DNA from: Rhizoclosmatium globosum
Taxonomy: Eukaryota > Chytridiomycota > Chytridiomycetes > Chytridiales > Chytriomycetaceae
Length of the DNA stretch: 64,000 nucleotides
Direction of reading: 5' to 3'
Assembly (NCBI GenBank): GCA_002104985.1
Contig: MCGO01000033.1
Coordinates: forward strand, 1-64,000
The translations under genes were made by a program, and so were the position numbers. The notes beneath the pieces were generated by a model. That model searched no databases, was not told the DNA's origin, and saw nothing but the letters and a program-made list of their open reading frames with translations. This document shows positions 10,961 to 22,077 of this stretch, piece by piece. The stretch's first letter is position 1, and each line of letters opens with the position of its first letter.

Positions 10961-12316
10961 TCACTTAATATGCTTGCTAGCAACATCGCACAGTAATACA
11001 CTACGAGTACGCGAAATCTTTGGTGCAAATGAAGCACTTTTATACGATGCTCTTTCTCCATTCACTAGGGTATGTAAGAAAAAGTCTCGAGAGACGGCAT
11101 CTTTTCCAAAAACTGGTGGATCCGGGATTTCGGGTGTGAAGACTGGGACTCCTTGTTTGACAGCACATACAAACCTATCAAGAATCAAGAAACGTGTCAA
11201 AATCCCCTCATCTCAAAAATTAAATAGAATTCACCTATATCCGTCACCTTCAGGTCTTACGAACGCGAGAATGTGGTTTTGGTGTGATGATATTGTTGAT
11301 AATTGGAATGGTTCGTCTGTGTCTTGAAATACGATGACTACGATATCGTTTCCAAGGTGACGCTTTCGTTCGAGCTGTTATTGTTTCGAGGTTAAGCTCT
11401 TTGACAAAATGGCAAAAATACAACTAAACCTGCTGTTTATCCTTTTCGTTGTATGGTAGGAGCGTTGAAACGTGGAACATGATTTCATATCCTTGCCATT
11501 TAGTATATACACCGTGAGTACCAGTTTGATTTGCTATTCGATTCCATTAGCTCAAATTCGCTAAACGTGAATATCACGTACTTCCTGAAACGTCAAGACC
11601 GGCTCTGTACCCTTTCCATCCCCGCAGCTCGATTGTTTCACCCAAAAATGACAAGAACGACTTAAATGCTGGCGACGCAGTTTCTAAAAAGCCAAACATA
11701 AGTAAACCCAACTAGTTTCACTTATAACGTAATAAACAAACCATGGCGATTCGACATCATCTCCGCCTCAGTAGTCTGCCCAGCCATGCAATATGCAACC
11801 CCAAACTTATAACTCCGAATCACCTGCCGCTCCTCCATCGACAAAAGCTCATTTGCAAGTGCAGGAGCCTTAACAAGAGTCAAAGATCGTGCCGGAATCC
11901 CCGTCGAAAACGCGCTCATCAAATTCTCGAGTTTCGGTCCAAGTTTGAGGAGTCTTCTGTGTGCGGATTGGTGGACTGCACTTGCTTCAACTGTGAGGCG
12001 TTCGGATCCTTCGATGGAACGTACGAGGGCTTTGTAGATGTTTCCGTCGAGGATCACGGAGATTGCGAGGGGACCTTTTGTTGATTCGAGGGCGAGGTAG
12101 TTGTCGTGGGCTGTTGGTTTTGGACAGGAATCAATAAAAACCAGTTTCGAGCATATTAATGGAAAGATTCGACATACGTTTCCCAAAGAAGTTTTCCCGG
12201 TACCAGATGATATCTTTCTCACATTCTTGCAATAAACTTTCATGGACTCCAGTTATCTTTGCATTTGGATTGTTCTGTAACGGCCTGAAATCCGAGTTCC
12301 CGACTACTACTGACAT
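10961..12316 (-). CDS. Rap/Rheb-type GTPase-activating protein (Rap-GAP domain)
   Basis: Six exons (12178-12316, 11742-12110, 11582-11683, 11430-11533, 11235-11374, 10961-11174) close at 355 aa. Nearly the whole protein is a Rap-GAP domain. It holds WYRENFFGK, then [12 protein letters not shown] (the GQTTE block), a [19 protein letters not shown] block, [25 protein letters not shown] across one splice, and [15 protein letters not shown], which carries the 'Asn thumb' that replaces the arginine finger in this family. It should stimulate GTP hydrolysis on a Rap, Rheb or Ral-like GTPase. The short N-terminus may be incomplete: the minus-strand region 12324-12560 is open and could hold further exons. 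Confidence 0.85.
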
Positions 12317-12659
12317 ATTCGACTTATTGACTTAGTTTGATGACGTCTGATCTATTCCTTTGAGTGGATATGTCGACAGTTTGAACGGATTGCTCTGTTT
12401 GAATAGTAATCGACGACTGTATCGTTGTACAGAGAAGTATTAGCTTGGTGCTGTCCTTGATAGAATCGGGTGGATGACTGAAGCAGAGAGGATTCCTTTG
12501 TTGCAGCTCTCTTTTTCTACACCTTCCATTGTTTCCATTTGTTCCCAACCAATGAAACACTTCTTTCTTCTCTCTCTTAGTTTCCCCTTTATTTATTTCA
12601 TTCTATATTTATTTTTTATCGAAAACGCGTTCCAGCACAACACAAGAAGTCGTAGAGCT

Positions 12660-14622
12660 TTATTCGGCGTCTTCAATCTTTCCACTCCCTCTATAAAACA
12701 AAACCCGATTCAAAATCGCCTCCTCCCTTCCATCACATTCATATAAGCTACTAATAATCTTGAAAATCCGGAGATACCCATCCGCATCCGCGACCGCCAC
12801 GATCCCTGGGTTCGCAGGGTTGAACGCGAGGTCAGTTATGGGAGAGACGTGTTTTGTATTTGTGGTGGTTTTGGAGGTTGCCGGGAGGGAGAGAACTGGG
12901 AGGTGTTTGTTTTGCTAATGGTGAAGTGAATCAAACGTAGGGGATAAAGTTGGGTCTTACGGCGAGGTTGTAGAAATAGAGCATTCCATCCACACTGCCG
13001 ACTGCGAATACTGTTGCTTTGTGAGGAGAAAACGCGATGCTTGTTAATGGCGAGCATGTTGTTGATGGTTGCCATGTTGCGATTATTCCTTTTGTCTAAA
13101 TGTATATGTTAAGTATAGCTCCTATGATAAAGACAAAGAGCTTACTTTGATCTTATGAAGCATCCGAATGACACCATCATTTCCACAAGATAAGACCAAG
13201 TCTCTCATGAACGGCGAGGTTGATAGACCCGTAACAACTCCGACATGAGGAATCGGCGTGAACGCAGCTTGAATCGCATTCACGAACGTCAGTTTAACAT
13301 CTTAATGACGAGTTAACAAAGAATCTACTTTCACCAAGATCGAATGCAAACCTTTGTCGCCCTTCTTCGCACCAGCATTCCCTGCCTCGTTAAACCCCGG
13401 TGCTGCCGCAAGGCTGCACTTGAATACAAATCCCGGCTCGGTTCCCACTACAAATGACGCCGGATCTTCCTTAAACCCTGTAATACAAGTAACCCCAATC
13501 GGTGTGTCCAACGTAAACGACTTTTTGTTTTCAAAAGTAGAGAGCGCTTGTTGCGGGATATTAACTGTCGAGAGGTGGGCCCCACATTTAGGTTTATTGA
13601 GTTTTAGGTCATGGCTGTGTGGGGACCAGAGGAGGATCCTGCCGTCTGTTCCAGTTGACACAAGCTGTTTTTCATTTTTTGGTTTAAAAAGCGAGAGTTA
13701 AGGTGGACATACATCGTATTGCTGAATCCTCTGTCCAGGACTCCAATAAACTCTAACCACAGGATCTTGGTGACTCCACTCATTCACACGCGAAGTCATG
13801 ACGAGTGGATCATCTCGTTCATTCATATTCCATACAAGGACTTCACCTTGGAACGTTCCTCCCGCGACAATGTTGGGTGATTCTGGGTGGAACGCAATAG
13901 ATGTGAGACAGGTTGTCGTTTCGACTGCGAAGGAGGCTGTTTCTGGGGTTAGAGAGCGGACTGTTAGAGACCAGGCACAGAAATGGCCTTTGTGGGTGCA
14001 CCAGCTGTCATGGTCTTTGTGGCCGTACCTTTTTTAATGAATTTTTAGAGAGTAAGGAGAGGAGAAGAAGACGGGCGAAGGACTTACGCGACGCCAATCA
14101 TTGTTCCGGTTTTGTTCCATGCGATTTGGATGCATGAGAGGTCTTCTTCGCGTTGGGCGTGTGAAAGTGTGTGGAGGCAGGAGACTGTGTCAACGCTGTC
14201 ATCCCAGCGGACCGAATATCCTAATTACTTCATTGAGCATAGAGCACTTATGAAATTTTAGAGAACGGACCATCAAACGCGGTGGATTTAATATTCTTCA
14301 TGAGCTCTGCAGACATGATAGATTCTGTACGCGACAAGAAGGCCATTAAACTCTCATGGTTATATTTCTGCAGTAGTTTCAAAGATCGTTGACGAGTATC
14401 ATCTGTTTGGATCTGTGGACGACAGGATGGTAAATTGACAGCTGTAACCTTAAGGGACTTCAATCTAACCTCCTTCTCCGCATGACGCACAGACATTCCG
14501 CCATGATCTTCAAAAGTGATTCGGTCAGTTTGAGTCGCGTCATTGGCGAAGCCTGTGGCTCTTGTGGAGCTTCGCCAGGTGGATGGGGCGTTTACAGGTT
14601 TGGGAACAACATCAACAAACAT
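12660..14622 (-). CDS. Dynein-2 intermediate chain, WDR34/DYNC2I2-like WD40 protein
   Basis: Seven exons (14271-14622, 14088-14220, 13713-14028, 13352-13664, 13146-13300, 12961-13095, 12660-12914) close at 552 aa. About 120 N-terminal residues precede a WD40 propeller with recognisable blades: IAWNKTGTMIGVAYG, IAFHPESPNIVAGGTFQGEVLVWNM, VYWSPGQ ... LVSTGTDGRILLWSP, IAFSPHKATVFAVGSVDGMLYFYNL and LAFNPANPGIVAVADADGYLRIF. The GG-F-GEVLVW block and the SHQDPV turn are typical of dynein intermediate chains, and the length and short N-terminus favour the cytoplasmic dynein-2 (retrograde intraflagellar transport) type over axonemal chains. Presence of an IFT motor subunit argues for a flagellated fungus. 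It is divergent to the C2H2 gene, with 109 bp between start codons. Confidence 0.8.
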
Positions 14623-14731
14623 TTTCGTAAAAGAAACTTTCCCGAAAATAAATATGGATAATAGTTTTATGGCACTTTGATTTGTTTCCAAAGTGGGTAT
14701 TCGGCGGCGTGTAAAAAGAAGCAGAATTGAA

Positions 14732-15408
14732 ATGATATCGCACCAGGCAGCCTCTCCGTCCAAGTCTTTATCAAATAATCTACGGACATCGCCGGTTCTA
14801 TTCGTAGATACTGTTGCCACCCAGGAATCTCACGCAGGGGCAGCCTCATGGAAAGCAAAGGGCAGCAGCATCAAGCAAGAGCCAACACCTCCTGCACAGC
14901 CACATGAGCCTAGCGAGGCCGCCGGACAGCCTGCGAATGTGCTGGACTTGCTCCGGATAGCTGCAGAAATGTCTGAATATCTGCCAGTTCAAGTTGGGCA
15001 GGAGCAGCGACAGGGTCTGGAGTTGGTGGCGGAGGCTGAGACTACCCAAAACTCTCCTTCTTCTTCCCTGTCCACAACCTCAACAAGTCCTCCTCGCCGA
15101 CCACACACTCATCCTTCTTTAAAACCTTTTACGTGTGGAATCTGTTCGCGAGAGGTACGTGGGCTTGTTCATGCTGGCATTGGCACTAAACAAACGTGTG
15201 GCTCTAGTTTACAAGGAAACACGACTTTAAACGGCATGCAACAATCCATGAAAGCGGATCCTTTGAATGCGACAAGTGTTTAGTCAAGTTCAAGAGGTAA
15301 GCGACTGGGTTCTCCATGGTATGTCTCTGAACGTGAAACAGAAAGGATGCAATGCTCCGGCACCAACGGCTCAATCGACGATGTATCCGCAAGCAATCCG
15401 ATGAATGA
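14732..15408 (+). CDS. C2H2 zinc-finger protein
   Basis: Three exons (14732-15154, 15208-15296, 15342-15408) give 192 aa. A long Ser/Pro-rich disordered N-terminus leads to two C-terminal C2H2 fingers assembled across both introns: FTCGICSREFTRKHDFKRH with its partner His, and FECDKCLVKFKRKDAMLRH, whose last ligand may be Cys (LNRRC) instead of His. DNA binding in the nucleus is expected; the target is unknown. Its promoter is probably shared with the divergent dynein-2 gene. Confidence 0.75.
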
Positions 15409-15487
15409 AAATCACTACATAATAAAGTATTAATTATACCCGTATCAATTATTTGCATTAAATCGCAGAGAAAGAAGAAAGCCCAGA

Positions 15488-17012
15488 ATGAGCACACCCA
15501 CCCCTCCCGCCATCCAATCCACCCTCGACGACAGCAACCTTCTCCTCGCGCCACTCTTTACAGCGTCTTCTTCGTCGGTGTCTTCAGTTGCGCCACTCGA
15601 ATTCGACATCAACTTTGCGCTCGAATCACTCGGCCAAAGCGCAACATTCGCCCTCGACTTTGCCTCTGCCGCCGTCGCCGCTTCGTCCGCCGAACCGGTT
15701 CAGCCACAAAAGGTTCAAATTGGTACTTCGGTCGTTGTCAAGGACGGCGATGCGGAGTTGTACGAATGCTTGACGTGCGGGAGTAGATTCAGACAGAAGG
15801 CGGTTGGTGTTGCTTTTGGGACTGCGTGCCCCTTCCGCTATCAGCCTCGGTTAGCTAAACCTACTACCTATCAATAGGGCTTAAATAGACACTTGAAACG
15901 GCATTCGGATGATACTCCCTTTCAATGCTTGCATTGCGGCCTTGCTTTCACTCGTGCTGATCACCTCAAGAAACATGGTTCGTTCTCGCTGATCCACCTC
16001 CTCATGACATCGTTCTCTCTTTATCTAACTTTCATCTCAACAGTTCGAATTCACACGGGCGAACGACCATACATTTGCAACTTTTGCTCTCAAGGCTTCT
16101 CCCAATCTGTCCACCTCAAACGCCATATCCTCACTCACACGGGTGAAAAGCCACATGTTTGTCCCGAACAAGGATGCACCGCTGCTTTTGCACGCCGAGA
16201 AGACTTGAAGCATCGTATGTGTCATTACAACTCTCCACAATCCCCCTTCCAAAAATCTAATCACGATCGAGCTCACCTTTCGTATCATTTCTTTCACAGA
16301 CGCTTATTCTCATTCCGGGGAACGACCATACCCATGCACAATCTGCAACGCTTCCTTCACGCAACCTAAAGCTCTTCGGTTGCATACAATCACGCATACT
16401 GGTGCCCACCCCTTCCACTGTGACGAATGTGATCTCGGGTTCAAAACTGCTGCAGACTTCAAGCAACATACGTTAAGACACTCTGGCACGTATCCTTTCC
16501 CTTGTCCTTTTGCGCCGGACTGTACACAGTCGTTTCAGTTTCCCGGACAAGTGAAGGCTCATGAACGGAGGTGTTTGTTTAATAATGGAAATGGCGAAGA
16601 AGATGGTGGGGATTCTGGTGGCAGAAAAAGGAAGAAGAAGGGCACGTCGGGAAGTTCCAATGTTGGAGGAATCACAACTCGTCGGCAGAGTACTCGGCAG
16701 CAGCAACAGAAGCGTGTGAAATTGGAAGGCGGTGACGACGAAGAAGACGATGAAGACGCCGCCGTTAAGACGGAGATGGGACTCGTGACTCCACCGGATG
16801 AAGGCAGTGCGGCCGTTAGTGGCACCACATCTGCTTCTCCTTCGTCACCAAATCTCCAAGCAACCATTCAGCCAACTCTCATCCAAGAGTTATTGATGGA
16901 ACAGCAACAAACGAAGGAACAGAAAACTCATGAACAGGAAATGGAAGATGCATTCTTGACGTTCGATCATGAGGGAGAAGATGAGGAAGCTGGTGGGACT
17001 GTGTTGGCGTGA
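15488..17012 (+). CDS. Multi-finger C2H2 transcription factor (TFIIIA-like arrangement)
   Basis: Four exons (15488-15802, 15878-15977, 16044-16214, 16300-17012) close at 432 aa. After an Ala/Ser-rich N-terminus come about seven C2H2 fingers in a row: YECLTCGSRF, FQCLHCGLAF, YICNFCSQGF, HVCPEQGCTAAF, YPCTICNASF, FHCDECDLGF and FPCPFAPDCTQSF. Several are joined by TGE(R/K)P-type linkers. The tandem run with 'CxxxxC' fingers resembles TFIIIA and other many-fingered fungal factors, but the C-terminus (Lys-rich patch, then acidic and Gln-rich) does not identify an ortholog. The 3' end of this gene was copied in the tandem duplication described downstream (relic at 19714-19825). Confidence 0.75.
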
Positions 17013-17210
17013 TTTTGCGAAGAAACGTCTTTTTAGTTTTGCTAGTTGCGCTTGTTTGTTTGTTTTGTTTATACTGATTTACTATCGCGTTTGCTGTTTC
17101 ATTTCACGTATTGTCAAGTATACTTCACTTATTTAGAATGCGTACATGATATCACCGATCAATCATCAACCAAAACCGTCGTCATCTGAACTTCCCAACT
17201 CAACCCTCCC

Positions 17211-17310
17211 TCAAATTTTCTCATTTAACGCTCCTTTTTTGCTGCGTCAGCGAGATCTTATGACTGTGATTCAGCGGTTAAATCACCCACACTGTGTTAA
17301 AAACAGTCCG
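17211..17310 (+). repeat. Upstream promoter module, copy 1
   Basis: A block starting TCAAATTTTCTCATTTAA and continuing through ATGACTGTGATTCAGCGGTT and TTAAATCACC recurs at 17439 and, diverged, at 19983. All three copies lie upstream of the GH15 genes in the same orientation. Confidence 0.7.
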
Positions 17311-17438
17311 ACTGACTATCGCGTTTTCTACCTCGTTCTATTATTCATCAGATTGAATTCTAGTTCATTCCTTGCGACATCAGTGACGCTTGTAGCAACT
17401 AACTCTGGCATCACCTGACACTCAAAACGGAAGTCGTC

Positions 17439-17540
17439 TCAAATTTTCTCATTTAACACTCCTCCTTTGGCTGCATCAACGAGATCTTATGACTGTGATT
17501 CAACGCTTAAATCACCAACACGTGGTTTAAAACGGTCTCG
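17439..17540 (+). repeat. Upstream promoter module, copy 2
   Basis: Second copy of the ~100-bp module, about 228 bp downstream of the first and about 170 bp before the TATA box of glucoamylase copy A. It keeps ATGACTGTGATTCAACGCTT and TTAAATCACC. Confidence 0.7.
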
Positions 17541-17607
17541 TGGCCTCTTTTATATCACCGTTGTAGTTCAATTAAATGTGCCTCTGGTTCTTACATCGCC
17601 ATCCTAC

Positions 17608-17615
17608 TATAAATA
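17608..17615 (+). promoter_or_regulatory. TATA box of glucoamylase copy A
   Basis: TATAAATA about 54 bp before the ATG. The 5' leader after it (AACAAGTAGGTTGTTACAAA) is conserved in copy B, where the TATA element is also conserved. Confidence 0.7.
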
Positions 17616-17661
17616 CCGCACTAAACAAGTAGGTTGTTACAAATCACGAAACCACCAAAAG

Positions 17662-19268
17662 ATGACTCCTCTCTCGTTGCTACTTGCTCTTGCTGTCAGT
17701 GCTCCAGCCACTATGGCTGCCACTATCCCATTGGACGCTTCCCTCAACACCTTTGTGTCTTCCCAGACTACTTTGTCCTTGCAGAGACTCCAGGCGAATA
17801 TTCAGTCCGACGGCGCTATTGCTGCGAGTCCTTCAAAGACTAACCCAAACTACTTTTACCACTGTGGGTGATATGTGATTTTGCGACTTGATCTGTAACT
17901 AATAAAAATCTCAGGGACTCGTGATGGTGCCTTGACCATGAAGACAATTGTGCAATTGTATGAAACTGCTCTCAAGTCTGGTGACACTGCCGGCGCGACG
18001 TCATATGAGAACAGCATCTGGCTTTACAGTCGTCATGAGAGTGCTACTCAAGTCGCAACTGACACTCTCGGTCGCGCCAAATACGATTTCGGAACGAACA
18101 AGCCTGAAACTAACTGGGCCTCCCCACAAAACGACGGCCCCGCTCTCCGCGCTTATACTCTCATCCGTTTCGCCAACGCGTACCTTGACATCAAGAAGGC
18201 CCAATTAGTGCTATCACGTCCAACAACCTCTACACGAGTGCTATCAATCCTGCCACTTCCATTATCAAGAGAGATTTGGAATACGTTGCGTCGTCGTTCC
18301 TCGCTGAGAGCACATCTTCACCAAACTGCGAGCTCTGGGAAGAAGTCTTTGCACGTGCTCATATTTACACGCGTACTGCTCAGCGCAGTGCTCTGATTGC
18401 CGGTGCAGCTTTTGCCAACCGTATGGGTGATACTGGTGCAGGAACATACTACCTCAAAATTGCGCAACAAATCCACAACGCCATTATTTCGCAACACTGG
18501 TCATCCAGCTTCAACTACCTCCTTAACTCCCTCGATGTGACCAACGCCTCCGCCAAGCCAAAGCCAAGTGACTTGGATGCCGGAACTGTCCTTGCTGCAA
18601 TTCACAACCGCGACACAGTGCCACCAACTTCCTGGGGCGTTGATATTACGCGTGTGGATGCGGGCGAAGTTCTCCTCACTGCCATGACTCTCGCCTCGCG
18701 TATGAAGGCCCTCTACAACATCAACAAGAACACTGGTAGTGGAACTCTTGCTCCAGGTATCGGTCGTTACACTGAAGACGTTTATGATGGTTACTCTGCA
18801 TCCAGTCTTGGAAACCCATGGTTCTTGATCAACAATGGATACGCCGAGCTTTCTTACTCTGTTGCCTCTCAGTGGTGCAGTGCCGGACAGATCCCACTCA
18901 CCACCCAGTCTGTTTCTGCGTTGAACTGGCTCGTTCAGGGAGGTCTTGTTGGTAATGCGACTGCTGGAAACGTAGTGCCCAGTGGAGTTTCTGGAACTTT
19001 GTTCTCGTGCAAGAGCAACCCTACTTTCTTCAATACTGTGATTTCGGCTTTGGGTAAGGCTGGAGATGCGCACTTGAGACGTGTGAAGTTGCACTTGCCA
19101 ACTACCAACGGAGGAGCTGGCGACACTATTGGAAGTATCAGTGAGGAATTCAACAGAGACACTGGTTTGATGCAAGGAGCTATTGAGTTGACTTGGTCTC
19201 ACGCCAGTTTCTTGTCCATGTCGTTCCAGAGATCCGCAGCCGCCAAGTTGACTTGTGCTTGTAACTGA
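17662..19268 (+). pseudogene. GH15 glucoamylase, tandem copy A, with a one-base frameshift
   Basis: Secreted starch-hydrolysing glucoamylase (alpha-1,4-glucan, releases glucose). Signal peptide MTPLSLLLALAVSAPATMA, intron 17864-17914, then the GH15 block WTRDGALTM. Compared with copy B, one G is missing near 18199 (AAGGCCCAATT against AAGGGCCCAATT), so the frame shifts after DIKK. The correct frame resumes at once in the other phase and runs intact through the catalytic region (LWEEV; SISEEFNRD; ELTWSHAS) to the stop at 19268. Apart from that base the copy is nearly identical to copy B and shows no other damage. The frameshift is therefore either very recent or an assembly error. Confidence 0.8.
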
Positions 19269-19713
19269 TACCCCTTCCTTTGTACATATTTGAAGTGTGG
19301 CTTTCTATATGCTTTTTCATTGATTAAATAAATAAACTTTGTGTTTAGTTACTTTATTTCTATGATCACATAATATTATGGGTTTAAAATTCCAGACTGA
19401 TAAAGTGAGAGAATATCCTCACTCCGTTAAATATTCATGTGACCTTTATGTTTTGTTACAATGCCATCCGCTGCAGAAGCTTGGTAGGGCCAGGTAGGTT
19501 TTTAGGTCCAAATGCGAATGCTTTGGTCTGGGGTTGGGGTTTTTCGAGATCAAATAAAAAGTCAACAACAGAGGAAACCTGTGAAATTAGGATGACGATG
19601 CTGCTGTGAATACAAAATTCATACTTGTGGCCACCTGAAGAAAACTACGGTTGTTAGTGGTAGCGAATACCCTCTTTTGGTAATAATTCTCTAAAAAGCC
19701 TTTCAACCAAGTA
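19269..19713. other. Intergenic stretch after glucoamylase copy A
   Basis: AT-rich 3' flank with a polyadenylation-like AATAAA context (AAATAAATAAAC near 19325). No open frame of interest. It lies just before the relic of the zinc-finger gene. Confidence 0.4.
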
Positions 19714-19825
19714 CGATGCAACAAGAACAGACAACCCAACAGAAAACTCATAAACAAGAAACAGAGGGAATATTGATTTGATCATGAGGGAAAGAACCAT
19801 GTGCTTGGTGGTGTGTTTGAGTGAT
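19714..19825 (+). pseudogene. Relic of the 3' end of the C2H2 gene (copied from about 16897-17015)
   Basis: The stretch reads like the last 120 bp of the zinc-finger gene at 15488-17012. Shared blocks include CAGAAAACTCAT..ACA(G)GAAA, GATCATGAGGGA and GTGTTTGAGTGAT against GTGTTGGCGTGAT. It is diverged and cannot encode a protein. Its position before glucoamylase copy B marks the left end of the duplicated segment. Confidence 0.7.
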
Positions 19826-19982
19826 CTAGCAAGATCTACTCAGTTTTTAATCGGATATTAATGTAGTGACTATCGCGTTGATGTATCATTTTACAAATTG
19901 CAAACATTTTTGACGCCATTTCTCATGATATCACTGAAGCGCGTATCGCCATCATCACCTGACACTCAAAATTGAGGGTTTC

Positions 19983-20085
19983 CTCAAAATTTTCCTATTT
20001 AATACTCCTCTCGTGGCTCCATCAGTGAGACCTTGTGACTGTGATTCAGCGCTTAAATCACCAAAATCTGGTTAAAAACTGTTTC
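19983..20085 (+). repeat. Upstream promoter module, copy 3 (before glucoamylase copy B)
   Basis: Diverged third copy of the module, keeping TGTGACTGTGATTCAGCGCT and TTAAATCACC. Only one copy precedes glucoamylase B, against two before A. Confidence 0.65.
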
Positions 20086-20154
20086 TTGGCGCCTATTGCA
20101 TCACTCGTTGGGTTCAATTAAATGTGCCACACTGGTTCTTACATCACCCCCAAC

Positions 20155-20162
20155 TATAAATT
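20155..20162 (+). promoter_or_regulatory. TATA box of glucoamylase copy B
   Basis: TATAAATT about 52 bp before the ATG at 20207, at the same distance and in the same context as in copy A. Confidence 0.7.
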
Positions 20163-20206
20163 CCACACTTAACAAGTAGGTTGTTACAAATCACAACTCC
20201 GATCAG

Positions 20207-21820
20207 ATGACTCCTCTCTCATTACTGCTTGCTCTCGTCGTCAGCACTCCAGCTGCTATGGCTGCCACTATCCCATTGGACGCTACCCTCAACACTTTTG
20301 TTTCTTCCCAGACTACTTTGTCCTTGCAGAGACTCCAGGCGAACATTCAGTCCGACGGCGCTATTGCTGCCAGTCCTTCAAAGACGAACCCAAATTACTT
20401 TTTCCACTGTGAGTAATAGTGTGATTTCGCGAATTTGAATTGTTGCTAAAACAGTATTACAATAGGGACTCGTGATGGTGCCTTGACCATGAAGACAATT
20501 GTGCAATTGTATGAAACTGCTCTCAAGTCTGGTGACACCGCCGGCGCAACGTCATATGAGAACAGCATCTGGCTTTACAGTCGTCATGAGAGTGCTACTC
20601 AAGTCGCAACAGACACTCTCGGTCGCGCTAAATACGATTTTGGAACCAACAAGCCCGAAACTAACTGGGCCTCCCCACAAAACGACGGCCCCGCCCTTCG
20701 TGCTTACACCCTCATCCGTTTCGCAAACGCGTACCTTGACATCAAAAAGGGCCCAATTAGTGCCATCACGTCCAACAACCTCTACACAAATGCCTATAAT
20801 CCTGCCACTTCCATCATTAAGAGAGATTTGGAATACGTTGCGTCTTCGTTCCTCGCAGAAAGCACATCTTCTCCAAACTGCGAACTCTGGGAAGAAGTCT
20901 TTGCACGTGCTCATATTTACACGCGTGCCGCTCAACGTAGTGCACTGATTGTGGGTGCAGCTTTTGCTAACCGTATGGGTGACACTGGTGCTGGAACATA
21001 CTACCTCCAAATTGCACAACAAATCCACAACGCCATTATTTCGCAGCACTGGTCGTCCAGCTTCAATTACCTCCTTAACTCCCTCGATGTGACCAACGCC
21101 TCCGCCAAGCCAAAGCCAAGTGACTTAGATGCCGGAACTGTCCTTGCTGCAATCCACAACCGCGACACAGTGCCACCAACTTCCTGGGGAGTTGATATTA
21201 CGCGTGTTGACGCGGGTGAGGTTCTCTTGACCGCTATGACCCTTGCGTCACGCATGAAGGCCCTCTACAACATCAACAAGAACACCGGTAGCGGAACTCT
21301 TGCTCCAGGTATTGGTCGTTACACTGAAGACGTTTATGATGGTTATTCTGCATCCAGTCTTGGAAACCCATGGTTCTTGATCAACAACGGGTACGCTGAA
21401 CTTTCTTACTCTGTTGCCTCTCAGTGGTGCAGCGCCGGACAGATTCCACTCACTACCCAGTCTGTTTCGGCATTGAACTGGCTCGTTCAGGGAGGTCTTG
21501 TTGGTAATGCAACTGCTGGAAATGTAGTGCCCAGTGGAGTTTCTGGAACTTTGTTCTCGTGCAAGAGCAACCCCACTTTCTTCAACACTGTGATTTCGGC
21601 TTTGGGTAAGGCTGGAGATGCGCACTTGAGACGTGTGAAATTGCACTTGCCAACTACCAACGGAGGAGCTGGTGACACTATTGGAAGTATCAGCGAGGAG
21701 TTTAACAGAGACACAGGATTCATGCAAGGAGCTATTGAGTTGACTTGGTCTCACGCCAGTTTCTTGTCCATGTCGTTCCAGAGATCTGCGGCTGCGAAGT
21801 TGACTTGTGCTTGTAACTAA
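20207..21820 (+). CDS. GH15 glucoamylase, tandem copy B (intact)
   Basis: Two exons (20207-20408 and 20466-21820) give 518 aa. A clear signal peptide (MTPLSLLLALVVSTPAAMA) indicates secretion. GH15 signatures: WTRDGALTM at about residues 68-76, ELWEEV at about 207-212 (the general-acid Glu region), and SISEEFNRD ... ELTWSHASF near the C-terminus (the general-base Glu region). No starch-binding module follows the catalytic domain; the protein ends with LTCACN. The enzyme would release glucose from starch or glycogen outside the cell. It is nearly identical to copy A and both carry the same TATA/leader, so co-expression is expected. Confidence 0.92.
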
Positions 21821-22077
21821 TGCTTTTTCGTTTGTAAACTCTTGAAGTGTGGCTTTCTATTAGTTTTTGTCATCAATTTAGCAAATAAACTTGGTGGTTA
21901 GTGATGTCTTCAATGGTAGTTGAGCGTCCAGCTAATGAGACCATTCGTTACGTACGAATACGTAATCATAGACAATTTATCGATTGAATGTATCAAATTG
22001 ACTCAACATTGAAGTTCTGGCCTTTGCGCGGGGTCGGAGACTGACAATTCTTTCCCGCGAACTGATAAAAACCGCTC

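Noticed and set aside
16037..16297. Minus-strand frames opposite the C2H2 gene
   Set aside because: Shadows of the zinc-finger exons; the plus strand carries the C2H2 motifs and the splice sites.
18180..18260. Explaining the glucoamylase A frameshift as an intron
   Set aside because: Copy B has a continuous exon at the same place and differs by exactly one G. There is no GT-AG pair in phase.
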